Assembly: GCA_002862125.1 (NCBI GenBank)
Contig: PHSP01000001.1
Span: forward strand, 1,708,501 to 1,772,500
Direction of reading: 5' to 3'
Length of the DNA stretch: 64,000 bases
Source of the DNA: Methylobacter sp. KS41
Lineage (GTDB): Bacteria > Pseudomonadota > Gammaproteobacteria > Methylococcales > Methylomonadaceae
Shown here: one piece after another, positions 1 through 8,675 of the stretch
Position numbering within the stretch: position 1 is the first letter of the stretch
Layout: every line of letters begins with the position of its first letter
The notes under the pieces: generated by a model
Seen by the model: only the letters and a program-made list of their open reading frames with translations
Databases searched by the model: none
What the model was told of the DNA's origin: nothing
Made by a program: the position numbers and the translations under genes

Positions 1-858
1 TTTCGCATCAGGGAAAATGCCCACTTTTTAGACCGCCTCAAGCAAAGCCGGACAAGCGTAAGCACAGCGGGTTTTTGGTTGAACCATCTGGCGGAAACTT
101 ATCTGGACGCAAACGACAATCCCTGGCTGGAACAACTTATAGATATTCTATTGGATTGGCAAAAAGAAACGAATGATGGCGAAGTATCAACGCAACAAAC
201 CCAGGAGTATCTCTATGAAACGCTCAGTGAACAGCGCAAGGAACGACGTCTGGGCCGAGGCGTGTTTTTAACGACCATCCACTCCGTCAAAGGCATGGAG
301 TTTTCACATTTGCTGATACTCGATGGCGGCTGGACTAAAGATTCGCTGGAAGAACGGCGCCGCCTGCTTTATGTGGCCATGACCCGCGCTAAGGAAACGC
401 TGTGTTTAATGCAGCGGAAAGACGCCTGCAATCCATTCCTGAAGGAAATAGCGGGCGATTTTGCCTTGCGCCGTGATGCGGCAATAAGCCAACCTGTTGA
501 TCATCCGATGATTTCAAGGCGCTATGCCCTGCTCGGTTTAGATGATTTTCACCTTAGTTTTGCAGGACAATTTCCTGAAACTCACATCATTCATAAACAT
601 TTGGCTGCACTGAGCCCCGGCAGTTTGCTGTCGATTGCCGCCATTAACGGCAAAATAGTCTTGCAGCATGAGGGAGTAACCGTCGCCCGGTTATCCCAAA
701 AAGGCCAGCAGGAATGGGCGGATAAACTGGATCACATCGAAACCGTCAAAGTCATTGCCATGATCAGACGCTACCGTGATGACAGTGAAGAAGACTATCG
801 ATCAAGTTGCAAGGTTGAACAATGGGAGATTCCTATGGTGGAATTGGTTTATAGCTAA
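1..858 (+). CDS. UvrD/Rep-family ATP-dependent DNA helicase, C-terminal part
   Basis: The frame is open from base 1, so the gene starts before the window and only its last 285 codons are visible. Superfamily 1A helicase motifs are clear: a motif V-like segment TIHSVKGMEF (about 274-303) and a motif VI-like segment YVAMTRAKE (about 370-396), whose arginine contacts ATP in UvrD, Rep and PcrA. The tail after motif VI is long (about 150 residues) and shows no motif I know. The walker A half and motif Ia-IV are outside the window, so the subfamily cannot be fixed. Expected role is 3'-5' DNA unwinding in repair or in a defence setting. Confident in the family, unsure of the specific role. Confidence 0.85.
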   Translation, partial: FRIRENAHFLDRLKQSRTSVSTAGFWLNHLAETYLDANDNPWLEQLIDILLDWQKETNDGEVSTQQTQEYLYETLSEQRKERRLGRGVFLTTIHSVKGMEFSHLLILDGGWTKDSLEERRRLLYVAMTRAKETLCLMQRKDACNPFLKEIAGDFALRRDAAISQPVDHPMISRRYALLGLDDFHLSFAGQFPETHIIHKHLAALSPGSLLSIAAINGKIVLQHEGVTVARLSQKGQQEWADKLDHIETVKVIAMIRRYRDDSEEDYRSSCKVEQWEIPMVELVYS

Positions 859-1027
859 TATGTCCGCTGCAAAAGCAGGTAAATATTCTGAGACTTACTG
901 TTGCTTTTGTTTTAGGATGTGATAAAACTTCAGAAATTTTTGAAATAACAGTTTATTATTTTTTCATTTATTTTAAGCAAACAAATGACGCTATGTTTTA
1001 TGTCTATTAGGATATCTAATTTTAGTT

Positions 1028-1759
1028 ATGCAGCTTAGTCGCCGCGCCCAGGACTGGTTGCAATGGATGCTAATCACTAGCATCCCGCTACGTCACCTTG
1101 ATGAAGATGGAGGGCCATTGGGAATAGCGTCAGGGTGTTTGGTCGTTTGCAGAGGCCGGAAGTTCGTGCTATCAGTCTGTCATGCCGTGAAGCCGGATTC
1201 GAAGGCATGGGCGATCGAGCTTGATCACGACTCTCGTAAGGGTACCGAGATGTACTGGCCGAAGAGCTTTCTGTACATGGCAGAAATGCAGAAAGGCTCC
1301 GGTGTTCTTGAGCATGTGGACTTCTGCTTCGCTGAAGTTGCAGCAGACTTGCAGCCTTTCTACGCTAACAGAACACCTTTTTCTGTTTCCGATGTGCGAC
1401 CACGGCATATTTTCCAAGCCGAAGACTTCGCCGAACCAACTACATCCGGTGTATTTGCGTTCTCAGGTCAAGTGAAGCCCGAAATGCACGGGCCCGAAGC
1501 CATGTTCACTGAAATGCACGTCTACCCCGGGTTGCGGTATGTTCGGACCGAGGGGCCAAATCACTTTTTTCAGCTGTCCGTCGACCATCCGGGACATGAA
1601 TCGTTTAGAGGGTGTAGCGGTGCGCCCATCGTTGACATGGATCGACACATTGTTGCCCTTGTTAGCAGCGGCGACATAGAGGCAGGTACAATCACCGGAG
1701 TCGCAATCTCGCGAGGAATCACGGCCTTGAACTGGTACTGCAATGTGCACAGCGCGTAA
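1028..1759 (+). CDS. trypsin-fold serine peptidase-like protein
   Basis: A 243-residue protein with the layout of a chymotrypsin-fold protease. Residues 33-53 (GIASGCLVV, then FVLSVCHAV) match the N-terminal barrel strand and the catalytic His motif, giving H52. D98 in HVDFCFAEV is the likely acid, and GCSGAPIV (195-202) is the GxSGxP nucleophile motif with S197, followed by a C-terminal strand with ALVSSG. The full His-Asp-Ser triad is therefore present. No signal peptide or membrane segment is seen, so it probably acts in the cytoplasm, which is unusual for DegP-type proteases; no PDZ domain follows. It sits alone between a helicase and a PIN gene. Stand-alone cytoplasmic trypsin domains are known as effectors in conflict systems, but that role is inferred here. 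Confidence 0.65.
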   Translation: MQLSRRAQDWLQWMLITSIPLRHLDEDGGPLGIASGCLVVCRGRKFVLSVCHAVKPDSKAWAIELDHDSRKGTEMYWPKSFLYMAEMQKGSGVLEHVDFCFAEVAADLQPFYANRTPFSVSDVRPRHIFQAEDFAEPTTSGVFAFSGQVKPEMHGPEAMFTEMHVYPGLRYVRTEGPNHFFQLSVDHPGHESFRGCSGAPIVDMDRHIVALVSSGDIEAGTITGVAISRGITALNWYCNVHSA

Positions 1760-1865
1760 GGTGTATAAGCGAACTCCATATACCTAAATTGAGTTGCTAT
1801 TAGGTGCTTTGCAAACCCAGTCAAGCCAAAAAGAATCGCACCTAAAAAAATAGCGGATTAATCAA

Positions 1866-2303
1866 ATGAAAATTTACTTGGACAACTGCATGTTTAACCG
1901 CCCTTTTGACGAGCAAATACATATCCGGATTAGATTGGAAACAGAAGCAAAACTTGCAATACAGGAAGAAATTAGACGGGGAACTTATCAGCTTATTTGG
2001 TCATATATTCTTGATTATGAAAACAGCAAAAATCCATTTCAAGAACGCAAAGAACAAATTATGAAATGGAAGAAATATGCAATAATTGATATTGAGGAAA
2101 ACACGGACATTATTAAAACAGCTCTTCTATTAAATAGCGAAGGACTGCAAAAAATGGACTCATTACATATTGCTTGTGCTGTTTTTGCGAAGGCTGACTA
2201 TTTTCTAACTACCGATGACGAAATCATTAGAAAGGCAAACGCCATAACCGGAATAAAAATTACCGACCCCATCGATTTTATAAAAAAGGCTTTTCCATGT
2301 TAA
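1866..2303 (+). CDS. PIN-domain protein (putative ribonuclease toxin)
   Basis: A 145-residue protein with the PIN-fold acidic residues in order: D6 in YLDNC, E52 in DYENSK, D98 in KMDSLHIACA and D117/D118 in TTDDEI. These would bind the metal used for RNA cleavage. PIN proteins of this size are usually VapC-like toxins of type II toxin-antitoxin pairs. The start ATG lies at 1866 after an AT-rich leader. The next gene overlaps its 3' end by 7 bases, so the two are probably translationally coupled. Partner and target RNA are unknown. The base composition is lower in G+C than in the neighbouring housekeeping genes, in keeping with a mobile module. Confidence 0.75.
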   Translation: MKIYLDNCMFNRPFDEQIHIRIRLETEAKLAIQEEIRRGTYQLIWSYILDYENSKNPFQERKEQIMKWKKYAIIDIEENTDIIKTALLLNSEGLQKMDSLHIACAVFAKADYFLTTDDEIIRKANAITGIKITDPIDFIKKAFPC

Positions 2304-2506
2304 CTGATACAGAAATAAAATCAAAAGGTATTCAACTGCTTAGCAAATATCTGGGCGATGTTGAAGCCGAAAGATTTATTACCCTCATACATCGTGAACC
2401 CTTCGACTATACAAAGTGGCGACAAGACTTAGATGAAGATTTATCTATAACCGATATCAGCCGTAAAGCGATGTTGCTAAGAAAGCAATGCGGTAAGGGG
2501 CAATAG
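2297..2506 (+). CDS. small protein paired with the PIN gene (candidate antitoxin)
   Basis: A 69-residue, mostly helical and charged protein whose ATG lies inside the last codons of the PIN gene (7-base overlap). No DNA-binding motif is obvious; the sequence has acidic stretches (DLDEDLS) and a basic end. I do not recognise the family by name. Its position right behind a PIN-domain gene suggests the antitoxin or a cognate partner, although in most vapBC operons the antitoxin comes first. The TAG stop lies inside the 10-bp target duplication of the IS element that follows, so the gene was hit exactly at its stop but remains intact. Confidence 0.55.
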   Translation: MLTDTEIKSKGIQLLSKYLGDVEAERFITLIHREPFDYTKWRQDLDEDLSITDISRKAMLLRKQCGKGQ

Positions 2507-2507
2507 G

Positions 2508-3716
2508 TAGGGCTCCCTCATTAAAATACTTGAGCCAATACATCGGTTAAAAGCACATCGTCCCATCCGGCCGCTTTACGCATCCGCTTAATAGACATGC
2601 GTTTCTTTTTAGAACGTCTTATCATGTTTAATGCCGCATGACGGATAATACCGACATTGCTGGGCGCATTACCTTTGCGTATACGGCTTTGGTCTTCGCC
2701 GAACGACATATCCAAAACCCAATGCAGCTGGTTTTCAATACCCCAATGCAAGCGTACGGCAGCTAGCATTCGTTCGGCGGGGATCAGAGAACTGCTAATA
2801 AAGTACCGGGTTTCGTGAGTGACGGTCTCGCCGATGCGCCGCTCACTGGCTATCGCGACAATGCTGTTGAGATTTTTCCATTCCGGGTGAAGCGCCTTGA
2901 GCCAGCCAATATCCGTACTGACACGGCAGCGTCGGACCTCGATGCGTCCGTGACCTTTATCGACGGTTTCCGCGTGTTCCATCCGGGTAAATGCCTGAGG
3001 ACCGGGCTCTTCAAAATGTAAGCGAACATCATCATGCAGGCGGCTCTGATTGCCCTTGAGCGCCAACAGATAATCACCGCCTTTGTCGATAATCTTTTCG
3101 GCAATGGCTTTCTGGCACCCCATCGCATCGATGGTGATAATGGCGCCGCGCACATCTAACCACTCCAAGAGTTCGGGAATAGCCGTGATTTCGTTCGACT
3201 TCTCCGGGGTTTTTATTTGCCCCAAAACAATTCCTGCTTCGCTGGCAAAGGCTGACACCAAATGAATCGGCAATTGCTCACCATCGCGGCTGCCACGCAG
3301 TGTTTTGCCATCAATCGCCACGATTTTGTCAGCCACTTCGGGATTCAACCATGTCCGAATCCATTCAACAAACAGTCGCTGGAATTGCTTTGGGTCAATG
3401 GCTCTAAAAAAGCGTCGGAGCGTGTCATCACTGGGTATGCCGTGTTCATACGGCAGATACCTGCGCAAAAACTCCACTTTGGATTCACCAAATGTTTCGA
3501 TATCATCCCAACTTTCCGCCCCGCATATTACCGCGCATAATGTTAACAATAAAATTTCCGGCATCGGATGGAGCTTCTTGCGCTCAATCCGGGGATCGTC
3601 CAATTGACCAAATACATCTAAAAAATCCATGTCTTCCGGTTTCACTAATCAAGCCTGCTGGGAAAAGTTCATAATTTTTCTATTTTGCCACCGAAATTTT
3701 TAATGAGGTAGCCCTG
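2508..3716 (-). mobile_element. ISAs1-family insertion sequence, copy 1
   Basis: A complete 1209-bp element. The two ends are near-identical inverted repeats: AGGGCTCCCTCATTAAAA at 2509 and, on the other strand ending at 3715, AGGGCTACCTCATTAAAA (one mismatch in 18). It is flanked by a perfect 10-bp direct repeat GGGCAATAGG (2498-2507 and 3717-3726), the expected target duplication size for this family. The left copy of that repeat contains the stop codon of the upstream 69-residue gene. A second element of the same length with an identical transposase lies at 49838-51046 in opposite orientation. Confidence 0.93.
2521..3645 (-). CDS. ISAs1-family transposase, copy 1
   Basis: A 374-residue DDE transposase that fills the element. 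An N-terminal DUF4338/H-repeat-like segment (FGQLDDPR...LLTLCAVICGAESWDDI) is followed by the RNase H-like core with D112 (AIDGKTLRGS), D173 (ITIDAMGCQK) and E304 (WGIENQLHW), the expected catalytic triad. The start is a GTG; an ATG five codons downstream is an alternative. The predicted protein is identical to that of copy 2, so at least one transposition was recent and the gene is probably active. Confidence 0.93.
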   Translation of the reverse strand: MKPEDMDFLDVFGQLDDPRIERKKLHPMPEILLLTLCAVICGAESWDDIETFGESKVEFLRRYLPYEHGIPSDDTLRRFFRAIDPKQFQRLFVEWIRTWLNPEVADKIVAIDGKTLRGSRDGEQLPIHLVSAFASEAGIVLGQIKTPEKSNEITAIPELLEWLDVRGAIITIDAMGCQKAIAEKIIDKGGDYLLALKGNQSRLHDDVRLHFEEPGPQAFTRMEHAETVDKGHGRIEVRRCRVSTDIGWLKALHPEWKNLNSIVAIASERRIGETVTHETRYFISSSLIPAERMLAAVRLHWGIENQLHWVLDMSFGEDQSRIRKGNAPSNVGIIRHAALNMIRRSKKKRMSIKRMRKAAGWDDVLLTDVLAQVF

Positions 3717-3866
3717 GGGCAATAGGCGGTAGCCGTAATATGCCGCATTTACAAAAATCATGTCTGACAGTTCTCTCAAGCAGATAAGGTTACGCACTGC
3801 GCACCATTTTCCAAACACAAACCTAAACCCCAAATGGTATGCGATGCATACTAACATGCTGATTTT

Positions 3867-4988
3867 ATGAAACACCCCGAATTCCCCCTGACCGGTGAAT
3901 TAATTTATTTTAACCATGCCGCCGTAGCGCCCTGGCCGAAACGAACCAGCGAGGCGGTGATCAGGTTTGCAGAACAAAACACCCGCTACGGTTCACACTT
4001 CTACCTGGATTGGCTGAACAAGGAAGCTGAACTGCGCAGGCAATTGCAGACTTTATTAAATGCGCCTTCCGCTGATGATATCGCGCTGGTTAAAAACACC
4101 TCGGAAGCCTTGTCCTTGGTAGCCTACGGATTGACATGGAAGACCGGCGACAATATTGTTTCCAGCAACGAAGAATTCCCATCCAACAGAATGGCATGGG
4201 AATCCCTGTCCAGTCAGGGCGTGGAATTTCGTCAGGCTGATCTGTACGGAGCAGATACGCCCGAGGATGCCTTATTTGCACTGGTGGACGGCAACACGCG
4301 CTTATTGACCATCAGCTCCATACATTTTGCCTCCGGACTGCGCGTGAACCTGGAAAGGATTGGCGAATTCTGCAAACGGCGCGGCATTTTATTTTGCATT
4401 GACGCCATCCAGAGTCTCGGCGCGGTGCAGTTCGATGTGCAGGCTTATCATGCGGATTTCGTCATGGCCGACGGCCACAAGTGGATGTTCGGACCTGAAG
4501 GCTTGGGTGTTTTTTACACCACGCCCGAGGCCAGAGACCAGCTGAAGTTGACTCAGTACGGCTGGCACATGATGAAAGACACGCATGATTATGAAAACAA
4601 ACCGTGGAAAATTCACCCAACGGCACGCCGTTTTGAATGCGGCAGTCCCAATATGCTGGGAATCCATGCATTTTCCGCCAGTTTGTCTTTGTTGCTGGAA
4701 ACGGGCATGGACAAAGTCGAAACACAGGTTTTAGAAAAATCAGACTATTTAAAGGCTGTCATAGATAAAAACAGTCAACTGGTTTTACTGTCGAAACGGC
4801 AAAACCGGCTGAAATCCGGAATTGTATTATTTAAACACCGGACGGTTGCAAACGGGGAGTTATATAGCTATTTACAGAAAAGCGGCGTGGTTTGCGCCTT
4901 GCGCGGAGGCGGCATTCGATTTTCTCCGCATTTTTATAATGCCTTTGAGGAAATTGACCGGGCGCTTGAACTGATCGAGTTATTGTAG
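3867..4988 (+). CDS. class V aminotransferase-fold PLP enzyme
   Basis: A 373-residue fold-type I PLP enzyme of the NifS/isopenicillin N epimerase-like group. It shows the N-terminal YFNHAAVAP, the phosphate-binding KNTSEAL (76-82), the D179-A-I-Q182 pair that contacts the PLP ring, and DGHKW with the Schiff-base lysine K205. No free cysteine loop like that of IscS or SufS is evident, so cysteine desulfuration is not assured; the substrate could be another amino acid. It stands alone, with IS copy 1 ending 150 bases upstream and a convergent gene downstream. The start has little Shine-Dalgarno sequence, so the exact N-terminus is open. Confidence 0.8.
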   Translation: MKHPEFPLTGELIYFNHAAVAPWPKRTSEAVIRFAEQNTRYGSHFYLDWLNKEAELRRQLQTLLNAPSADDIALVKNTSEALSLVAYGLTWKTGDNIVSSNEEFPSNRMAWESLSSQGVEFRQADLYGADTPEDALFALVDGNTRLLTISSIHFASGLRVNLERIGEFCKRRGILFCIDAIQSLGAVQFDVQAYHADFVMADGHKWMFGPEGLGVFYTTPEARDQLKLTQYGWHMMKDTHDYENKPWKIHPTARRFECGSPNMLGIHAFSASLSLLLETGMDKVETQVLEKSDYLKAVIDKNSQLVLLSKRQNRLKSGIVLFKHRTVANGELYSYLQKSGVVCALRGGGIRFSPHFYNAFEEIDRALELIELL

Positions 4989-5072
4989 ATTCATGACATG
5001 TCCAAAACCAAACTAGCCACGCAATGCGTAGCCGCTTGGCTTGGTGGAGTTATGGGATGTAAATTTTGGGCG

Positions 5073-5948
5073 TTATGTCAGTTTCCGCCCTGTCAGACGT
5101 TCAAGAACCCGCAACGGCGATAGTGAAGGATCTTGCATGGAAGCAACTGGCAGGTAAAAGGTTTGTTCCAGGCAGAACTGTCCAGCCATGGCTGCGTGCG
5201 GTACTTGATCGGTATATGTGATCCACGTGCTGCCTGCCGGAAACTCGTAATTCATTTGACCGGAATTCAACTGGTAATTCATATCCGCCTTCATACGGTC
5301 GTGTAATTGCAGCATAAAATGATCATAAGCGCTTCGTCTGCTCCTGGTAATCCCGCAAAGCTGAAGAAACTGGCTGATACCTCGAACAGGGCTGGACAAG
5401 GAAGGCAGATAACGGCTAGCAACTCTTTCAAATGATTCACCAAGCCTCCATCGGCGGCTCAGTCCCTTTGGGTTTACATTACTGAAGACACGCAGTATCC
5501 TTTTGTCTTGGACGGGCGATGATGGAAAGCTATCGACATGCAATCGCGTATCGTCTTTTCGCCACGAAGTAAGGCGCTCGGCAATCTGCGCAGGCCTGAA
5601 ACTGGTTCTCGACTGAATTATGCCCGCTTTGTAATGCGGCAACAGATTAAACAGCAAATCATTACTGTATATGGCGAAACGGTGCATCATGGACTGTAAA
5701 GGTCTAATTTCCGCTTCACTGACACTGCTACCACGCAACTTTCTTGTCGAAATATCAAAGCTGACATTCTTACTTTTCCCTGCGATCTTTGGAGACAGGA
5801 ACGGAGCCTCATCTTCTCCTATCGTGAAACCAAGTTGCGGTAAGAACAACACGCCTCCTTCTTCAAGCTCGTAAAGTGCATGCTCGTGAATTGCGGACGG
5901 GCACGTCTGGTTCCAGTCCGCGATTGGGATATTGATTATTTTAGTCAT
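5073..5948 (-). CDS. kdoO: Kdo hydroxylase (Fe(II)/2-oxoglutarate dioxygenase)
   Basis: A 291-residue protein that looks like the Kdo hydroxylase family, which turns 3-deoxy-D-manno-octulosonic acid of the lipid A inner core into D-glycero-D-talo-octulosonic acid (Ko). The signature RLHVDSFPSSP places the iron ligands H137 and D139, and the third ligand is probably H251 in VPHAAMAGQF; the following FCLEQTFYL is the family's C-terminal strand. Length fits the family. The enzyme would act on the inner membrane face during LPS assembly and needs oxygen. It is monocistronic here, convergent with the aminotransferase gene, with a 769-base intergenic region upstream. I identify it from motif memory; a search was not possible. 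Confidence 0.8.
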   Translation of the reverse strand: MTKIINIPIADWNQTCPSAIHEHALYELEEGGVLFLPQLGFTIGEDEAPFLSPKIAGKSKNVSFDISTRKLRGSSVSEAEIRPLQSMMHRFAIYSNDLLFNLLPHYKAGIIQSRTSFRPAQIAERLTSWRKDDTRLHVDSFPSSPVQDKRILRVFSNVNPKGLSRRWRLGESFERVASRYLPSLSSPVRGISQFLQLCGITRSRRSAYDHFMLQLHDRMKADMNYQLNSGQMNYEFPAGSTWITYTDQVPHAAMAGQFCLEQTFYLPVASMQDPSLSPLRVLERLTGRKLT

Positions 5949-6717
5949 AGTTTATATCAGGTTTATTATCCAAGACTGCATATCCCACATTGAAAATCTT
6001 ATCAAAAAACAATGTCGCTTTTTTCCCCCTAAATTGAAATTTGAAAAAAGTGCAAAGTAAAACAACAGTGCTTCCAACCCTATCAGATAACTTTTAAAAT
6101 TCCGTAACAAAGTGTTTCATATTAGCGAACTATGATCAATAAGTAGAAATACTTACTGTTGGAAGTAAATAATATGTCCAGTTTCAGAATGCTTGTGGAA
6201 TTTAACCCGCATCAGCCCATGTTCGCCGCCCGCTTATTATGATGGTTAGCAGCAGCTCAAACTTATTTTCGCATTTCCCTTAAACAGCATTGCGCTGGCG
6301 GCCTCATTTTTCAAACCGCTCGTTTCGCAGCCAAGACATCGCTTTCCAGCCGGTTTCCTATCCTTTAGCGTCAATTCCATCGATCTTGGTTAAAATGTCT
6401 TGCAGACTGTAAAGCACAAGGTGTAATCTTCACAAAGATAGGTTGAAAATAGGTAATAAAAATTCCTGTCTATAGTTGTATCCGCCATAACTTGAGCTTG
6501 TTTAATCATCCTCGTCCAGAGATAGATTGAGTAAAACACTGCAAATAGAAGCGGTTACAGACATATAACAATGAACGCTCCATTCTAAAACCATTTATGC
6601 ATTTCACCTGAAAAAGCGGCTGACTTGAAAATATTGGCGATCCAATTTTTCAGGCTCATTTGTTTATCTGGATAATACCGTGAGCATTAAATAACCCTTA
6701 ACCCCGAGAAACAAGCT
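5949..6717 (+). other. intergenic region between kdoO and the transketolase gene
   Basis: A 769-base region with no long reading frame. It must hold the kdoO promoter (minus strand) and the transketolase promoter. The one organised element is a 22-codon reading frame at 6174-6242 with a Shine-Dalgarno-like GGAAG and a possible -10 box TATGAT at 6131. A short AAGTA-GAAA-TACTT hairpin lies at 6141-6154, just before that frame. The 475 bases between the small frame and the transketolase start are AT-rich and show no clear terminator. Confidence 0.5.
6174..6242 (+). CDS. possible 22-residue leader peptide
   Basis: A short frame, beginning MSSFRMLVEFNPH and ending MFAARLL, with an ATG nine bases after GGAAG (6161-6165) and a TGA stop at 6240. 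It is too short to be judged by codon statistics. Its place in the long leader before the transketolase gene, downstream of a -10-like TATGAT, suggests either a leader peptide or a free small protein. I do not recognise the sequence. It could be chance. Confidence 0.35.
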   Translation: MSSFRMLVEFNPHQPMFAARLL

Positions 6718-8622
6718 ATGTCTAATTTCCCGATTGATCTTGGCGCCTATCAGCGTATTAAACTTGATCCCAGCATTAACACCCTTACCGCCCAACAAAG
6801 AGACAGTCTTAAAGCCAATATTCAACTTTGCCGGGATGCAATCGTCTTCTTTACGGCTACGGGAGCCGCAAGAGGCGTTGGCGGTCATACCGGCGGCCCT
6901 TACGATACCGTGCCGGAAGTCATGATTATGGACGCCTTATTCCGTGGTTCAGCCAATGCATTCGTACCCATATTTTTTGATGAAGCCGGACACCGCGTGG
7001 CTACTCAATATCTGATGTCTACTCTGAACGGCGATCTGCCCGCTGAACGCCTGATGGAGTACCGCGCCGCTCATTCTCATTTGCCGGGCCATCCTGAACT
7101 GGGCTTTACTCCCGGCGTAAAATTCAGCTCGGGACGCTTGGGTCACATGTGGCCTTATGTCAATGGCGTAGCTATCGCCAATCCGCGTAAAATAGTGTTC
7201 TGCCTGGGTTCCGATGGTTCGCAGCAAGAGGGTAATGATGCGGAGGCCGCCCGCCTGGCCGTTGCTCAAGGCCTGAATGTCAAGCTTATTATCGATGATA
7301 ATAATGTCACCATAGCCGGTCATCCATCGCATTATCTACCTGGTTGCTCGACCGCGAAAACTTTGGCGGGTCAAGGCGTAACCGTACTGGAAGGCGACGG
7401 CGAAGATATTGATGATCTGTATAAGCGAATCTGCGCCGCCATTAACACCGACGGCCCGGTTGCAGTCATTAATCATCGCCCCATGTGTCCCGGCATCGTC
7501 GGACTGGAAGGTTCAACTCACGGCCATGACGTTGTCTCTGTGAAAGTGGCGGTCGAATATTTGGAGTCTCACGGTCGACAAGCCGCGGCTGATCACCTCA
7601 AGGAAATCAAGGCGCCAAAAAATGACGCAGTATTCCTGGGTTCCAGCGATAAGTGGGATGCCAACCGCAACGTTTTTGGTGATGCCGCTGTCGCGATTCT
7701 TAGCCGGATGAGCGAAGCCGAACGCTTCGAAAAAGTCCGGGTCGTTGACAGTGACCTTGAAGGTTCCTGCGGTCTGATAAAAATTCACAATGCTTATCCC
7801 GAAATATTTATCTCTTCCGGAATTATGGAGCGCGGCAATTTTTCGGCCGCGGCCGGGTTCGGGATGGAAAAAGGCAAACAGGGTATTTTTGGAACCTTTA
7901 GCGCTTTCCTCGAGATGCTGCTTTCTGAAATTACGATGGCGCGATTGAACAATTCCAACGTGCTCAGCCATTTTTCTCATGCAGGTATCGACGACATGGC
8001 CGACAACACCTGCCATTTCGGTCTGAATAATATGTTTGCCGACAACGGCTTGAGTGACGGCTATTCGACCAATCTGTATTTCCCCGCTGATCCGCTGCAA
8101 ATGAAAGCCTGTCTGGAAACCATTTTCTTTAACCCGGGTTTGCGTTTTGTATTCTCGACCCGTTCAAAAGTGCCGACTATTTTGAATACTGACGGCGATG
8201 AATATTTTGGCGGTAATTACAAATTCGTCTCCGGCAAGGATGAAGTTATCCGCGAAGGCACTCAAGGCTACATCGTCAGTTTCGGCGAGGCATTGTACCG
8301 GGCGCTCGACGCAATAGAGCGACTAAAACAGGAAGGCATTGATGTAGGCTTGATCAACAAACCAACCTTGAACGTAATCGATGAGGACATGATGACCAAA
8401 ATCGGCAATTCGCCAATGGTGCTGGTAGTGGAATCCTTTAATCGCAAAACCGGTTTGGGAAGCCGTTTCGGCACGTGGCTAATGGAGCGCGGACTAACCC
8501 CGAAATACGCGCATATTGCAACGCATAAAGAAGGCTGCGGCGGTCTTTGGGAACAGTTCCCTCATCAAGGTATTGATCCTGCGGGAATTATGGCCAAAAC
8601 AAAGGAGCTTGTACAAGGTTAG
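6718..8622 (+). CDS. transketolase-like thiamine diphosphate enzyme
   Basis: A 634-residue, full-length transketolase-fold protein (N-terminal TPP domain, pyrimidine-binding domain, C-terminal domain). Visible features are GHTGG (56-60), the TPP-Mg motif GSDGSQQEGN (164-173) followed by DDNN (193-196), and the pyrimidine-domain segment SHAGIDDMADNTCHFG. The canonical transketolase GDGCLMEG motif is altered, and the protein is slightly short, so it belongs to a divergent branch. Transfer of two-carbon units between sugar phosphates (pentose phosphate or ribulose monophosphate cycles) is the likely reaction, but a specialised substrate is possible. It is monocistronic, with a strong terminator 22 bases after the stop. 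The ATG is preceded by CCCCGAGAAACAAGCT, a modest ribosome site. Confidence 0.8.
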   Translation: MSNFPIDLGAYQRIKLDPSINTLTAQQRDSLKANIQLCRDAIVFFTATGAARGVGGHTGGPYDTVPEVMIMDALFRGSANAFVPIFFDEAGHRVATQYLMSTLNGDLPAERLMEYRAAHSHLPGHPELGFTPGVKFSSGRLGHMWPYVNGVAIANPRKIVFCLGSDGSQQEGNDAEAARLAVAQGLNVKLIIDDNNVTIAGHPSHYLPGCSTAKTLAGQGVTVLEGDGEDIDDLYKRICAAINTDGPVAVINHRPMCPGIVGLEGSTHGHDVVSVKVAVEYLESHGRQAAADHLKEIKAPKNDAVFLGSSDKWDANRNVFGDAAVAILSRMSEAERFEKVRVVDSDLEGSCGLIKIHNAYPEIFISSGIMERGNFSAAAGFGMEKGKQGIFGTFSAFLEMLLSEITMARLNNSNVLSHFSHAGIDDMADNTCHFGLNNMFADNGLSDGYSTNLYFPADPLQMKACLETIFFNPGLRFVFSTRSKVPTILNTDGDEYFGGNYKFVSGKDEVIREGTQGYIVSFGEALYRALDAIERLKQEGIDVGLINKPTLNVIDEDMMTKIGNSPMVLVVESFNRKTGLGSRFGTWLMERGLTPKYAHIATHKEGCGGLWEQFPHQGIDPAGIMAKTKELVQG

Positions 8623-8640
8623 GTTAGGTTAGGCACCGAT

Positions 8641-8670
8641 AAAAGGGCGCATTCAATGCGCCCTTTTTTT
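8641..8670. terminator. Rho-independent terminator of the transketolase gene, possibly bidirectional
   Basis: AAAA followed by GGGCGCA-TTCAA-TGCGCCC and seven T residues. The stem has 7 strong base pairs (9 if the loop closes to one base). Since A residues precede the stem, it could also end transcription of the convergent channel gene that stops at 8676, only six bases away. Confidence 0.9.
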
Positions 8671-8675
8671 GCCTG

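Noticed and set aside
3669-3875. Minus-strand 68-codon frame across the end of IS copy 1
   Set aside because: It runs from the IS end into the flank, has no motif and overlaps the start of the aminotransferase gene.
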